DNA of 64,000 nt from Planctomycetota bacterium (lineage in GTDB: Bacteria; Planctomycetota; UBA1135; UBA2386). How positions within the stretch are numbered: position 1 is the first letter of the stretch; each line of letters starts with the position of its first letter. A model generated the notes under the pieces. That model did not search any database. It saw only the letters and a list, made by a program, of their open reading frames with translations, and was not told where the DNA came from. This document shows, one piece after another, positions 1-7,714 of the stretch. The stretch lies in assembly GCA_016235155.1 (NCBI GenBank), contig JACRLW010000044.1:1-64000 (forward strand). The letters run 5' to 3'. A program made the position numbers and the translations under genes.

Positions 1-80
1 AAGGACTCTCCTGAGGCATGCCTGCAGCGCCGAGTTCACGACGCGCTCCGTGTCGCCGCAGCACCCGCTGAGCCCTCCAG

Positions 81-126
81 AAGTGTTACCCATGTGCCCG
101 GGCAAAAGTGTTACCCATGTGCCCGG
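81..126. repeat. Two tandem copies of a 21-base repeat, possible IS end
   Basis: Positions 81-101 and 106-126 are identical 21-base copies, each containing GTGTTACCCATGTGCCCGG, with a 25-base period. No gene covers them convincingly. Paired repeats of this type are, as I recall, found near the ends of some insertion sequences in GC-rich bacteria, so this may be the remnant or edge of an element extending left of the window. No transposase is visible here. Two copies are too few to be called a CRISPR array. Confidence 0.55.
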
Positions 127-246
127 TTGCACCGTAACGACACCCTGCCGGTGGTTTGCCTTCCAACGACGCGCGGCGTCGAATGCCGGTCAAGCTGCGC
201 ACTGCCCAACGCCACAGAGGTTGACCACACCACCCCACCGGAGCGC

Positions 247-630
247 ATGAGCGAACCAGATCTCGGGAAGCAACTCTTTGGTCTTCCACCGCGGACCAAG
301 GTCATCGTGGGGGCGGTGATGGCCGTCGCGGGTGCTCTTGCTTGCGAGTGGCTCTGGGACCGTGGGTGGATTGCGGGCCTTCCGATCCTCTCGCTCGTGT
401 TGGGGGCCTTGCTCACTTGGACCGGTCGACAGGAACTGGCTCGCGAGCGCGCGATCGAGGAGGAGACGACTCGTGCCCGCGCCGAGTGGGCGGCTCTCGA
501 GGAGGGCGTTTCCGCGTGCAACCGCGATGGACGCAGTGTCGCTCGTTTCCTCCAAGAGCGTGGCTATCGGGAATACGGCGTGCGGCGTTGGATCGCCGAG
601 GAACTCGCAGGGGACACCGAGGCTGGATGA
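247..630 (+). CDS. Small two-span membrane protein, unknown function
   Basis: The 127-residue product starts at the ATG at 247; an earlier start would pull in the tandem repeat upstream and gives unnatural composition. It has two hydrophobic stretches (about residues 19-36 and 42-58), then an Arg/Glu-rich helical stretch likely to form a coiled coil, and a C-terminal end around ARFLQERGYREYGVRRW that looks like a short helical bundle. I do not recognise a family. The next gene is convergent and ends 14 bases away. Existence is supported by sensible membrane topology and codon use, but function is open. Confidence 0.55.
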   Translation: MSEPDLGKQLFGLPPRTKVIVGAVMAVAGALACEWLWDRGWIAGLPILSLVLGALLTWTGRQELARERAIEEETTRARAEWAALEEGVSACNRDGRSVARFLQERGYREYGVRRWIAEELAGDTEAG

Positions 631-643
631 GCGGGCCAGGGGC

Positions 644-1663
644 TCAGCTGCCGATCTGGATGCGCCCGTAGTTCGTCGTCGTGAGTCCCAAGGCGTTCCC
701 CGCCGGATCGACGATCAGTCCCTGCACATAGAGAACGGCACCGAGGAGGGCGCTCGACGCCGGAATCCCGAGCGAGGAAAGCGCGATTCCGAAGGGGTTG
801 GTCGAGGTCGGTGTCGCATCGAGCGGCGAGAAGTACATGCGGCAGCCGGTCATTCCGACCGAGCTCAGATCCATCGGGAAAGCTGCGCCGTTGTCGAGAA
901 CGCGCATGAGGTAGGTGCCGGTGGACGCCGGCGCGTTCGAGACCCAGATGTCGACCGTGCCGCCGAGGGTCGGCGAGCCGTCCAGGCCGAGGACGGGCAC
1001 GAGTCCGCCGGTGCCGGGGCAGCCCTTGCCGAACCAATCCAACCCGGCGGCTGCCGAGCAGATCGCGAGCTTGGGGAACGAGGCGCTGCCGCCGCGATCG
1101 GGAACGAGCAAGGTGTCTGACCCGGTGGCGGCGTAGCCGACGTTCGGGGCGGCCCTCGCGAACGTGCGCTCGCCCGTGCCGCGCGGATCGGGTCTTGCAC
1201 CCATGGCGATGACGTCGATGAGGAGATTGCCGCGCGCGGGGATGTAGAGGAACGGCCGCTGGAGACCGAGACGCATCCAGGTGTTCGCGATGCGAACGAA
1301 GCGATGGGTGCGGACGCGAAGGACCTCGACCTGGGGCTCGGTGATGTACGGCGCGAATTGATCCACCACCGTCGTCGCCGAGGTGTGACTCAGGCGGACG
1401 ATCAACTCGTCACACTCGCTGATGTCCGTGCCGAGCGGTACGAAGGCGAGATCGTCGATCCATCGCGGCACATTGGCGAAGCGGATCGAGGGCACGACAA
1501 TCAGCGACCGGTAGTTCGTTTGCATGACGAATGCAAGCGGCGCACTGCTGGCGTTGCCGGTCGCGCCGCCATAGTTCTCCGGAACAGGATCCGGGACGTA
1601 GAAGCAGGGCGACTGCGCGTCGAGGAGCGGGACGAGGAGCGAGATGGCGAGGATCGAGCGCAT
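644..1663 (-). CDS. Secreted protein with GKGCPGTGG-type C-terminal domain
   Basis: The 339-residue product begins with a Sec signal (MRSILAISLLVPLLDAQ, probable cleavage after DAQ). About residues 20-165 form a region rich in beta-type sequence. The C-terminal third opens with GKGCPGTGG followed by a Gly/Val/Leu-rich stretch ending in NYGRIQIGS. I recall this C-terminal module from many secreted proteins of high-GC planctomycetes, where it follows varied N-terminal domains, but no biochemical role is known to me. It lies downstream of the SafE-like gene on the same strand with a 70-base gap. A second Sec-type secreted protein is encoded at 38495-39421 but lacks the GKGCPG motif. Confidence 0.75.
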   Translation of the reverse strand: MRSILAISLLVPLLDAQSPCFYVPDPVPENYGGATGNASSAPLAFVMQTNYRSLIVVPSIRFANVPRWIDDLAFVPLGTDISECDELIVRLSHTSATTVVDQFAPYITEPQVEVLRVRTHRFVRIANTWMRLGLQRPFLYIPARGNLLIDVIAMGARPDPRGTGERTFARAAPNVGYAATGSDTLLVPDRGGSASFPKLAICSAAAGLDWFGKGCPGTGGLVPVLGLDGSPTLGGTVDIWVSNAPASTGTYLMRVLDNGAAFPMDLSSVGMTGCRMYFSPLDATPTSTNPFGIALSSLGIPASSALLGAVLYVQGLIVDPAGNALGLTTTNYGRIQIGS

Positions 1664-1733
1664 GGCGCGGTGCTATCCCCGGCCGGTGTACGCGTGTGGT
1701 TCGGGGAGGCTTGGCGACCCAGCCAGTCGCGTC

Positions 1734-2429
1734 TCAGCCCCCGCTCGTCTCTACGCAGCATCCGCCGACACCGCCCTCGCCGCGCAGGGTCAAGTCGCTC
1801 ACCCCGCGCCACATCAGCATCGCGGCCGCGAGCACCATTGCGCTGCGCGCGACGATCCGCAGCCGTGCCGGTCCCAAGCGTCGTGCGAGCCAGCCCGCGT
1901 TCCACTGCGCGAGGAGCAAGAGCGGCACCGAGCCGAATGCGAAGGCTGCCATCGACGCCGCACCATGCAAGGGTCCGCCCGACGCGATCGCAGCCGCGCA
2001 GGCGGCGTAGAGCAATCCGCAGGGCAGTAGCGGGGTCACGCACCCGAGCACCGCGGCGCGGGTGTTCGGAGGCAGCGATCGGGCGCGGGACGTCACGCGA
2101 TGGATCGTGCGGCCGAGGACCGGCAGGCCACCGAGCCAGCGCTCGAAGCCCAGGGCGAGCATCACCAACGACACGGCGAGCGCGATGGCGAACCAGGCGC
2201 CGCCCGCGGCCCAGTCCCCGGCGCCGAGCGCCAGGCCGATCGCGCCCGCGGCGGCGCCGACCAGCGAGTAGGACGTCGCGCGCGCGGCGTGGTAGGCGAT
2301 CGACGCCGACGGCCGGTCGAGAAAGACGGCGGACAGCGGCCCGCACATGCCCGCACAGTGCAGGCTGTTCACGAACCCGAACGCGAAGCCCTCCGCGAGG
2401 AGGGTATGGACGTGGCCGCTGTCCGCCAT
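1734..2429 (-). CDS. SafE/TauE-like (DsbD_2-type) membrane protein next to the cbb3 operon
   Basis: The 231-residue product has about six hydrophobic segments and begins MADSGHVHTLL, followed by the signature HCAGMCGP near residue 24. A second cysteine pair occurs in GCVTPLLPCGLLYAAC. This is the family annotated as sulfite exporter TauE/SafE or urease accessory UreH-like (DsbD_2), which often sits beside cbb3 oxidase assembly genes; a role in moving copper or reductant for oxidase assembly is the usual guess. It is divergent from ccoI, with 158 bases between them, so the two could share a control region. The start at 2429 is the first Met before the first membrane helix. Confidence 0.8.
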   Translation of the reverse strand: MADSGHVHTLLAEGFAFGFVNSLHCAGMCGPLSAVFLDRPSASIAYHAARATSYSLVGAAAGAIGLALGAGDWAAGGAWFAIALAVSLVMLALGFERWLGGLPVLGRTIHRVTSRARSLPPNTRAAVLGCVTPLLPCGLLYAACAAAIASGGPLHGAASMAAFAFGSVPLLLLAQWNAGWLARRLGPARLRIVARSAMVLAAAMLMWRGVSDLTLRGEGGVGGCCVETSGG

Positions 2430-2587
2430 GCGTGCCCGTGCAACGGCGACGATCGGGCGGACTTTCGCGGGGTTCCGACACCCGAGGTCCCCGAGGGCAT
2501 TCCGGGACAACTCCGAAAGAAAGTTCAACGCAGTCTGTTGCGCGAGGGATGCCGTCCGTCGCCCCACGCGCCCTGGTGAGGGCCGAG

Positions 2588-4981
2588 ATGCCCGCGCTGC
2601 CGAGCCGCGGGGCGGCCGAGACGAATCAGCCCGGATCCTGTGCCCATTGTGCTCTGCCCCTTCCGCCCGGCCGGCCCTTCGGGGCGTTCTGTTGTCCGGG
2701 CTGTGACGTGGTACACGGCCTGCTCGCCGATTCCGGCTTCGAGCGCTTCTACGAACTCGGTGGTGGGCGCGGGCGACCGGTCGGGGCGGCGCCGCGCACG
2801 GGCGACCTGGGCTGGCTCGCTCCGCTCGAGGAGCGGGCGCCGCGCATCGGCGACGGAGAGGTCGTCCAGCTGACCGTCGACGTGCAGGGGATCCACTGCG
2901 CCGCGTGCGTGTGGCTCCTGCAGGAGTTGTGGCGGCGGGTCCCAGGCGCGGTCCGCATCGACCTCGATCCGTCGCTCGGGCGCGCGACCGTCGCCTACCG
3001 GCACTCGCAGGGCTCGCTCGCTGAGTTCGCGCGACGCACAGCGAGCTTCGGCTACCGCGTCGGACCCGCGGGCAAGACGGCCGACCCCGCGGATCGCGCG
3101 CTGATGGTGCGCCTCGGCATCTGCGCCGCGTTGGCGATGAACGCGATGATGTTCGCGTTCGCGATCTACGGCGGGATGAGCGCGGCCGACGGCGCGAACT
3201 ACTCGTTGTTCCACGGGGTCTCGTTCGGCCTCGCGACCGCCGCCGTGGTGATCGGCGGTCCGGTGTTCTTCCGCGCCGCATTCGCCGGCATCCGCCAGCG
3301 CGTGCTGCATCTCGACCTGCCGATCTCGATCGGCATCCTGCTGGCCTGGGCGTCGTCGACCGTCGTCTACCTGACTGGGCTCGCCGATCCGTACTTCGAC
3401 ACGGTCACGATCTTCGTCGCGCTGATGCTCGGCGGTCGCTTCGTGCAGCGCCGCGCCGTGCGCCGCAATCGCGACTACCTGCTCGCGAACGACGGCGCCG
3501 AACACCTGCGCGTGCGGCGGGTCGACGGCGCCACCATCGACTCGATCCCGGTGCGCGAGGTCGGCACCGGCGACGTGCTGTTGCTGGCGCCGGGCGAACT
3601 CGTCCCCGTCGACGCGGTGCTCGACGCCGAGGACGCGCAGCTCTCGCTCGACTGGATCCTCGGCGAGTCGCGCGCGCGCATCTTCCGGCGCGGCGACGAA
3701 CTACCGGCCGGTGCGTTCGTCGCGAGTCGGCGGCCGGTGCGCGCGGTCGCGGTCCGGACCGCCGAGGACTCGGGATTGACGCGGCTGTTGGCCACGCCGC
3801 GGCGCAACCCGCAGGACGCATTGCGAGGACGCGATCGGTTCTGGGTCGTCCTCAATCGGACCTACGTCGTCGCGGTGCTGACGATCGCCGCGGTCGCCGC
3901 TGCCGCCTGGAGCCTGGTCGATCCGGTGCAGGCCGTGCAGGTCGCAACGGCGGTGCTCGTGATCACGTGCCCCTGCGCCGTCGGACTCGCCACGCCGTTG
4001 GCGTTCGACATGGCCGTTGCAGGGCTCCGCCGCCGCGGCATCTTCGTGCGCGATGGGGCGATGCTCGAGAAGGGCCGCCACGTTCGCACGGTCGTGTTCG
4101 ACAAGACCGGCACCCTGACCTGGGGCGGCGTGCGAGTGCGCGCGGTGCGCGAGGTCGAACCCGGACTTCGCGACGCGCTGTTCACGATGGCGGTGTCGAG
4201 CAATCACCCGGTCAGCGACGCCATCCAGCGCTCGTTGCGCGCCGAGGGCGCCGTGCTCGATCCGTCGACCCAGGAGATCGAGGAGCGCGCCGGTCATGGC
4301 GTGAGCGCGTGCCGCGGTGCGGACGCACTTCGCCTCGGCAGCGCGAGCTTCACGCTCGGCGACGCTCGGAGGGATGACGACGAGGAGAGCCTGTGCTTCT
4401 TCACGCGCAATGACCATGTCGTGGCGGCGTTCGCGGTCGAAGAGGACTATCGCGCCGGCGCGGCGGACGAACTGGCTGCGCTGCGCGCCGCCGGCTATCG
4501 CGTCGTCCTGCTGAGCGGCGACCGCAAGGAGCGGGTGGCACGCGCGGCGGCGGATCTCGGCATCGCGCCCGCCGACGCACACGGCGCGATGCGGCCGGAG
4601 CAGAAGGCCGACTTCGTGCGCGATCTCGACCACGGCGACACGCTCGTGGTCGGCGACGGGCTCAATGACGCGCCGGCCTTCGAGGCCGCGTTCTGCGCCG
4701 GCACGCCCGCGCTCGACCGGCCGGTCATGCCCGAACGCGCCGACTTCTTCTACACGGGGGCCGGAACCGGCGCCGTCGCGCGCGTGCTCGCGACCGCGCG
4801 GGGGTTCCACCGCCTCGTGCGTCGCAATCTCTTGCTGGCGACGACCTACAACGTCGCCGCCGTGACGCTCGCCGTCGCCGGACTGATGACTCCGCTGCTC
4901 TGCGCGGTGCTGATGCCGGCGAGTTCCATCGCGCTCATCGCGCACACGGTCGCCGTTGCAAAGGCGTGGGGACGCGCATGA
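2588..4981 (+). CDS. ccoI: Copper-translocating P-type ATPase CcoI/FixI
   Basis: The product (797 residues) would pump Cu(I) across the membrane to supply the CuB site of cbb3 oxidase. The N-terminus has a cysteine-rich metal-binding segment (CAHC, then CCPGC, about residues 17-40), followed by an HMA domain with GIHCAACVW. Later come CPCAVGLATP in the membrane, the phosphorylation site DKTGTLT, the HP dipeptide in SNHPVS and GDGLNDAP. The actuator motif usually read TGES is LGES here. I chose ATG 2588 because a GAGG lies about seven bases upstream; ATG 2549 is an alternative. The stop overlaps ccoS by four bases (ATGA). Confidence 0.93.
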   Translation: MPALPSRGAAETNQPGSCAHCALPLPPGRPFGAFCCPGCDVVHGLLADSGFERFYELGGGRGRPVGAAPRTGDLGWLAPLEERAPRIGDGEVVQLTVDVQGIHCAACVWLLQELWRRVPGAVRIDLDPSLGRATVAYRHSQGSLAEFARRTASFGYRVGPAGKTADPADRALMVRLGICAALAMNAMMFAFAIYGGMSAADGANYSLFHGVSFGLATAAVVIGGPVFFRAAFAGIRQRVLHLDLPISIGILLAWASSTVVYLTGLADPYFDTVTIFVALMLGGRFVQRRAVRRNRDYLLANDGAEHLRVRRVDGATIDSIPVREVGTGDVLLLAPGELVPVDAVLDAEDAQLSLDWILGESRARIFRRGDELPAGAFVASRRPVRAVAVRTAEDSGLTRLLATPRRNPQDALRGRDRFWVVLNRTYVVAVLTIAAVAAAAWSLVDPVQAVQVATAVLVITCPCAVGLATPLAFDMAVAGLRRRGIFVRDGAMLEKGRHVRTVVFDKTGTLTWGGVRVRAVREVEPGLRDALFTMAVSSNHPVSDAIQRSLRAEGAVLDPSTQEIEERAGHGVSACRGADALRLGSASFTLGDARRDDDEESLCFFTRNDHVVAAFAVEEDYRAGAADELAALRAAGYRVVLLSGDRKERVARAAADLGIAPADAHGAMRPEQKADFVRDLDHGDTLVVGDGLNDAPAFEAAFCAGTPALDRPVMPERADFFYTGAGTGAVARVLATARGFHRLVRRNLLLATTYNVAAVTLAVAGLMTPLLCAVLMPASSIALIAHTVAVAKAWGRA

Positions 4982-5181
4982 ACGTCATCCCTCTACTCGT
5001 GCTGTTCAGCCTGGTCCTCGCGGCGACGAGCGTTCTGCTCTTCGCCTGGAGCGCGCGCAACCGCGACGCGGACCACGCGGACCGTCTTTCCCTCTTGCCG
5101 CTCGAGGACGACACGCCGTTGCCGCCCTCGGCTTCTTACCTTCCTGCCGAACCGAACGCCTCCGATCAGGTGATCGAATGA
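4978..5181 (+). CDS. ccoS: cbb3 oxidase maturation protein CcoS
   Basis: This 67-residue single-span protein starts MNVIPLLVLFSLVLAATSVLL, followed by FAWSARNRD, which matches the CcoS pattern of one N-terminal helix then a short charged tail. CcoS is needed for insertion of haem b and copper into cbb3 oxidase. Its start overlaps the ccoI stop (ATGA) and its stop overlaps the ccoNO start (ATGA), so the three are translationally coupled. The tail is longer than in many CcoS proteins and Pro/Leu-rich. Confidence 0.85.
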   Translation: MNVIPLLVLFSLVLAATSVLLFAWSARNRDADHADRLSLLPLEDDTPLPPSASYLPAEPNASDQVIE

Positions 5182-7526
5182 CCGGACCCATCGCGGCCCG
5201 TACCTGCCGCATCCGTTACGACGACTCCGTCGTGCGCACTTTCATCTTCGCGTCCGTCGCGTGGGGGCTCGTCGGGCTCCTCGTCGGATTGCTGGCCGCG
5301 CTCCAGTTGAGCTTGCCGGCGCTGAACTTCGACCTGCCGTTCCTGACGTTCGGACGCATCCGACCGTTGCACACGAACGCGGTCATCTTCGCGCTGGTCG
5401 GCAACATGATGTTCGCCGGCGTCTACTACTCCACGCAGCGCTTGCTCAAAGCGCGCATGGCGTCGGACCTGCTGTCACGCATCCACCTCTGGGGCTGGCA
5501 GCTCGTGATCCTCGGCGCGGCCGTGACGCTGCCGCTGGGCATCACGCAGTCGAAGGAGTACGCCGAACTCGAATGGTTCCTCGACATCGCCGTGGCCCTG
5601 GTCTGGGTCGCGTTCGCGGTGAACTTCTTCTGGACGCTCGGCATCCGGAACGAGAAGAACCTCTACGTCGCGATCTGGTTCTACATCGCGACGGTCATCA
5701 CGATCCCGGTCCTCTACATCGTCAACAACCTGGCGATGCCGGTCAGTGCGACGAAGAGCTACGGCATCTTCTCGGGAGCGCAGGACGCATTGACCCAGTG
5801 GTGGTACGGCCACAACGCGGTCGCGTTCTTCCTGACGACGCCGATCCTCGGGATCATGTACTACTTCCTCCCGAAAGCGGCTGATCGACCGGTGTTCAGT
5901 TACCGGCTCTCGATCATCCACTTCTGGGCGCTGGTCTTCCTCTACATCTGGGCCGGGCCGCACCACCTGCTCTACACGGCATTGCCCGACTGGACGCAGT
6001 CGCTGGGCATGGTGTTCAGCCTGATGCTCTGGGCGCCGTCGTGGGGCGGGATGCTCAATGGGCTCCTGACGCTGCGCGGGGCGTGGCACAAGGTGCGCAC
6101 CGACCCGGTGCTGAAGTTCTTCGTCGCCGGCGTGACCTTCTACGGCATGTCGACCTTCGAAGGACCGCTCCTCTCGATCAAGAGCGTGAGCGCCCTCGGC
6201 CACTACACCGAGTGGATCATCGCGCACGTCCACGGCGGAGCACTCGGCTGGAACGGCTTCATGGCCGCGGGCTTGTTCTATTGGCTCGTGCCCCGGCTGT
6301 TCGGCACGAAGCTCCACTCGACAAAGGCCGCCGACCTCCACTTCTGGATCGGAACCGTCGGCATCCTGTTCTACGTCGTCTCCCTGTGGGTGGGCGGCAT
6401 CACACAGGGGCTGATGGCGCGCGCGCAGCTCGCGGACGGATCGCTGCAGTACGGGTGGGTCGAGATCGTCGAGAAGGTCCAGCCGATGTATTGGGGTCGC
6501 GCTCTGGGCGGCACCCTCTACATCGCGGGCTGGGTCATGATGATCTGGAACCTGCTCAAGACGGTGAAGTCCGGCCGCGCGGTCGAGACCGAGGTCGAAG
6601 TGCCGATGCTCGAGGCTCGGATGGTCGGTGCGCCGCCGGCGTGGCGCCTGATCCTCGGGGCGCCGACCTGGCTCACGCTCGCCGCGATGGGCGTGCTCTA
6701 CCTGATGATGGATCCCGAGAAACCCGCGATGACGGTGATCGGGATCGCGGGCGTGCTCGTCATGACCGGGATCGTCGGGTTCAACCTCCTCGCGGCCAGT
6801 CGGTCGAAGTGGCGGTGGCATGACGTCGTCGAACAGCGACCGCTTGCGTTCAGCGTGCTGGTCCTGCTCGCGATCCTGGTCGGCGGGCTCGCGGAACTCG
6901 TGCCCGGCATCGTGATCGAGCGTCAGGCGCCGCGGACCGCGTCCGGCGAGTTCGCGGTCAAGCCGTATTCGGCGCTCCAGCTCCAGGGTCGAGACGTCTA
7001 CGTGCGCGAGGGTTGCTATGTCTGCCACTCGCAGATGATCCGGCCCTTCGTCGACGAGGCGATCCGCTACGGACCGCCGAGCCACATCGCGGAGTCGGAG
7101 TGGGACCACCCGTTCCAGTGGGGCAGCAAACGCACGGGACCCGACCTCGCGCGCATCGGTCACTACAACGGCGCCGACAAGTACGACCACTTGTGGCACT
7201 ACAACCACCTGATGGACCCGGCGGTCGGCACGCCGGGCTCGATCATGCCGCGCTATCCGTGGCTTGCGACCGACAAGGTCGACGTCACGGCGACCGCGGC
7301 GAAGATGCGCCTGCTCGAGGGTCTCGGCGTGCCGTACACCCAGGCCGAGATCGACGGCGCGGACGCCGCCTATCGCGCGGAAGCGCAGTCGGTGGTCGAT
7401 GTCATCACGACCAAGAGTTCCGGCAGGACGCAGGTCGCTTGGGACAGCGAAATGGTCGCCCTGATCGGCTACCTGCAGCGACTCGGCGACAACGAGATCG
7501 AACCCAAGGTCTCGGGAGCGAAGTGA
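5178..7526 (+). CDS. ccoNO: Fused cbb3 cytochrome oxidase subunits I and II (CcoN-CcoO)
   Basis: The 782-residue product joins the catalytic subunit CcoN (about residues 1-490) to the monohaem c subunit CcoO (about 540-782). CcoN ligands are visible: PLHTNAV for low-spin haem b, WYGHNAVAF and GPHHLLYT for CuB, and the later EWIIAHVHGG histidines. CcoO has REGCYVCHSQMIRPF (haem c) with a probable Met ligand in GSIMPRYPW. The start ATG at 5178 overlaps the ccoS stop. CcoN-CcoO fusions are known in Bacteroidetes and some planctomycetes. The enzyme is the high-affinity terminal oxidase that reduces oxygen at low concentration and pumps protons. Confidence 0.95.
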   Translation: MTGPIAARTCRIRYDDSVVRTFIFASVAWGLVGLLVGLLAALQLSLPALNFDLPFLTFGRIRPLHTNAVIFALVGNMMFAGVYYSTQRLLKARMASDLLSRIHLWGWQLVILGAAVTLPLGITQSKEYAELEWFLDIAVALVWVAFAVNFFWTLGIRNEKNLYVAIWFYIATVITIPVLYIVNNLAMPVSATKSYGIFSGAQDALTQWWYGHNAVAFFLTTPILGIMYYFLPKAADRPVFSYRLSIIHFWALVFLYIWAGPHHLLYTALPDWTQSLGMVFSLMLWAPSWGGMLNGLLTLRGAWHKVRTDPVLKFFVAGVTFYGMSTFEGPLLSIKSVSALGHYTEWIIAHVHGGALGWNGFMAAGLFYWLVPRLFGTKLHSTKAADLHFWIGTVGILFYVVSLWVGGITQGLMARAQLADGSLQYGWVEIVEKVQPMYWGRALGGTLYIAGWVMMIWNLLKTVKSGRAVETEVEVPMLEARMVGAPPAWRLILGAPTWLTLAAMGVLYLMMDPEKPAMTVIGIAGVLVMTGIVGFNLLAASRSKWRWHDVVEQRPLAFSVLVLLAILVGGLAELVPGIVIERQAPRTASGEFAVKPYSALQLQGRDVYVREGCYVCHSQMIRPFVDEAIRYGPPSHIAESEWDHPFQWGSKRTGPDLARIGHYNGADKYDHLWHYNHLMDPAVGTPGSIMPRYPWLATDKVDVTATAAKMRLLEGLGVPYTQAEIDGADAAYRAEAQSVVDVITTKSSGRTQVAWDSEMVALIGYLQRLGDNEIEPKVSGAK

Positions 7527-7529
7527 ACC

Positions 7530-7688
7530 ATGTTCAAGGACCTGTTCCGTAACGCGACGCTGCTCGACTTGCCTCTCTGGGCGATGTTCGGCTTCATCGC
7601 CGTCTTCGGCGGCGTGGTGTGCTGGACGATGAGCCGGCGCCGCACGACGCAGTTCGACACGCTTTCCAGGATGCCGCTCGACGACTGA
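7530..7688 (+). CDS. ccoQ: cbb3 oxidase small subunit CcoQ-like
   Basis: A 52-residue single-span protein (MFKDLFRNATLLDLPLW, then AMFGFIAVFGGVVCWTMSRRR) sits between ccoNO and ccoP, three bases after the ccoNO stop. Size, one helix and position fit CcoQ (FixQ), which stabilises the CcoNOP core. The sequence itself is too short to prove the family, so the call rests mainly on context. Confidence 0.75.
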   Translation: MFKDLFRNATLLDLPLWAMFGFIAVFGGVVCWTMSRRRTTQFDTLSRMPLDD

Positions 7689-7714
7689 GCGCTCAGTACC
7701 ACACGAGGAACACG

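Noticed and set aside
81-126. CRISPR array
   Set aside because: Only two repeat copies separated by four bases, and no cas genes nearby.
1304-2587. N-terminal 428 codons of the long ccoI frame
   Set aside because: Arg/Ser/Pro-rich, antisense to the secreted-protein and SafE-like genes; the CcoI domain only begins after 2588.
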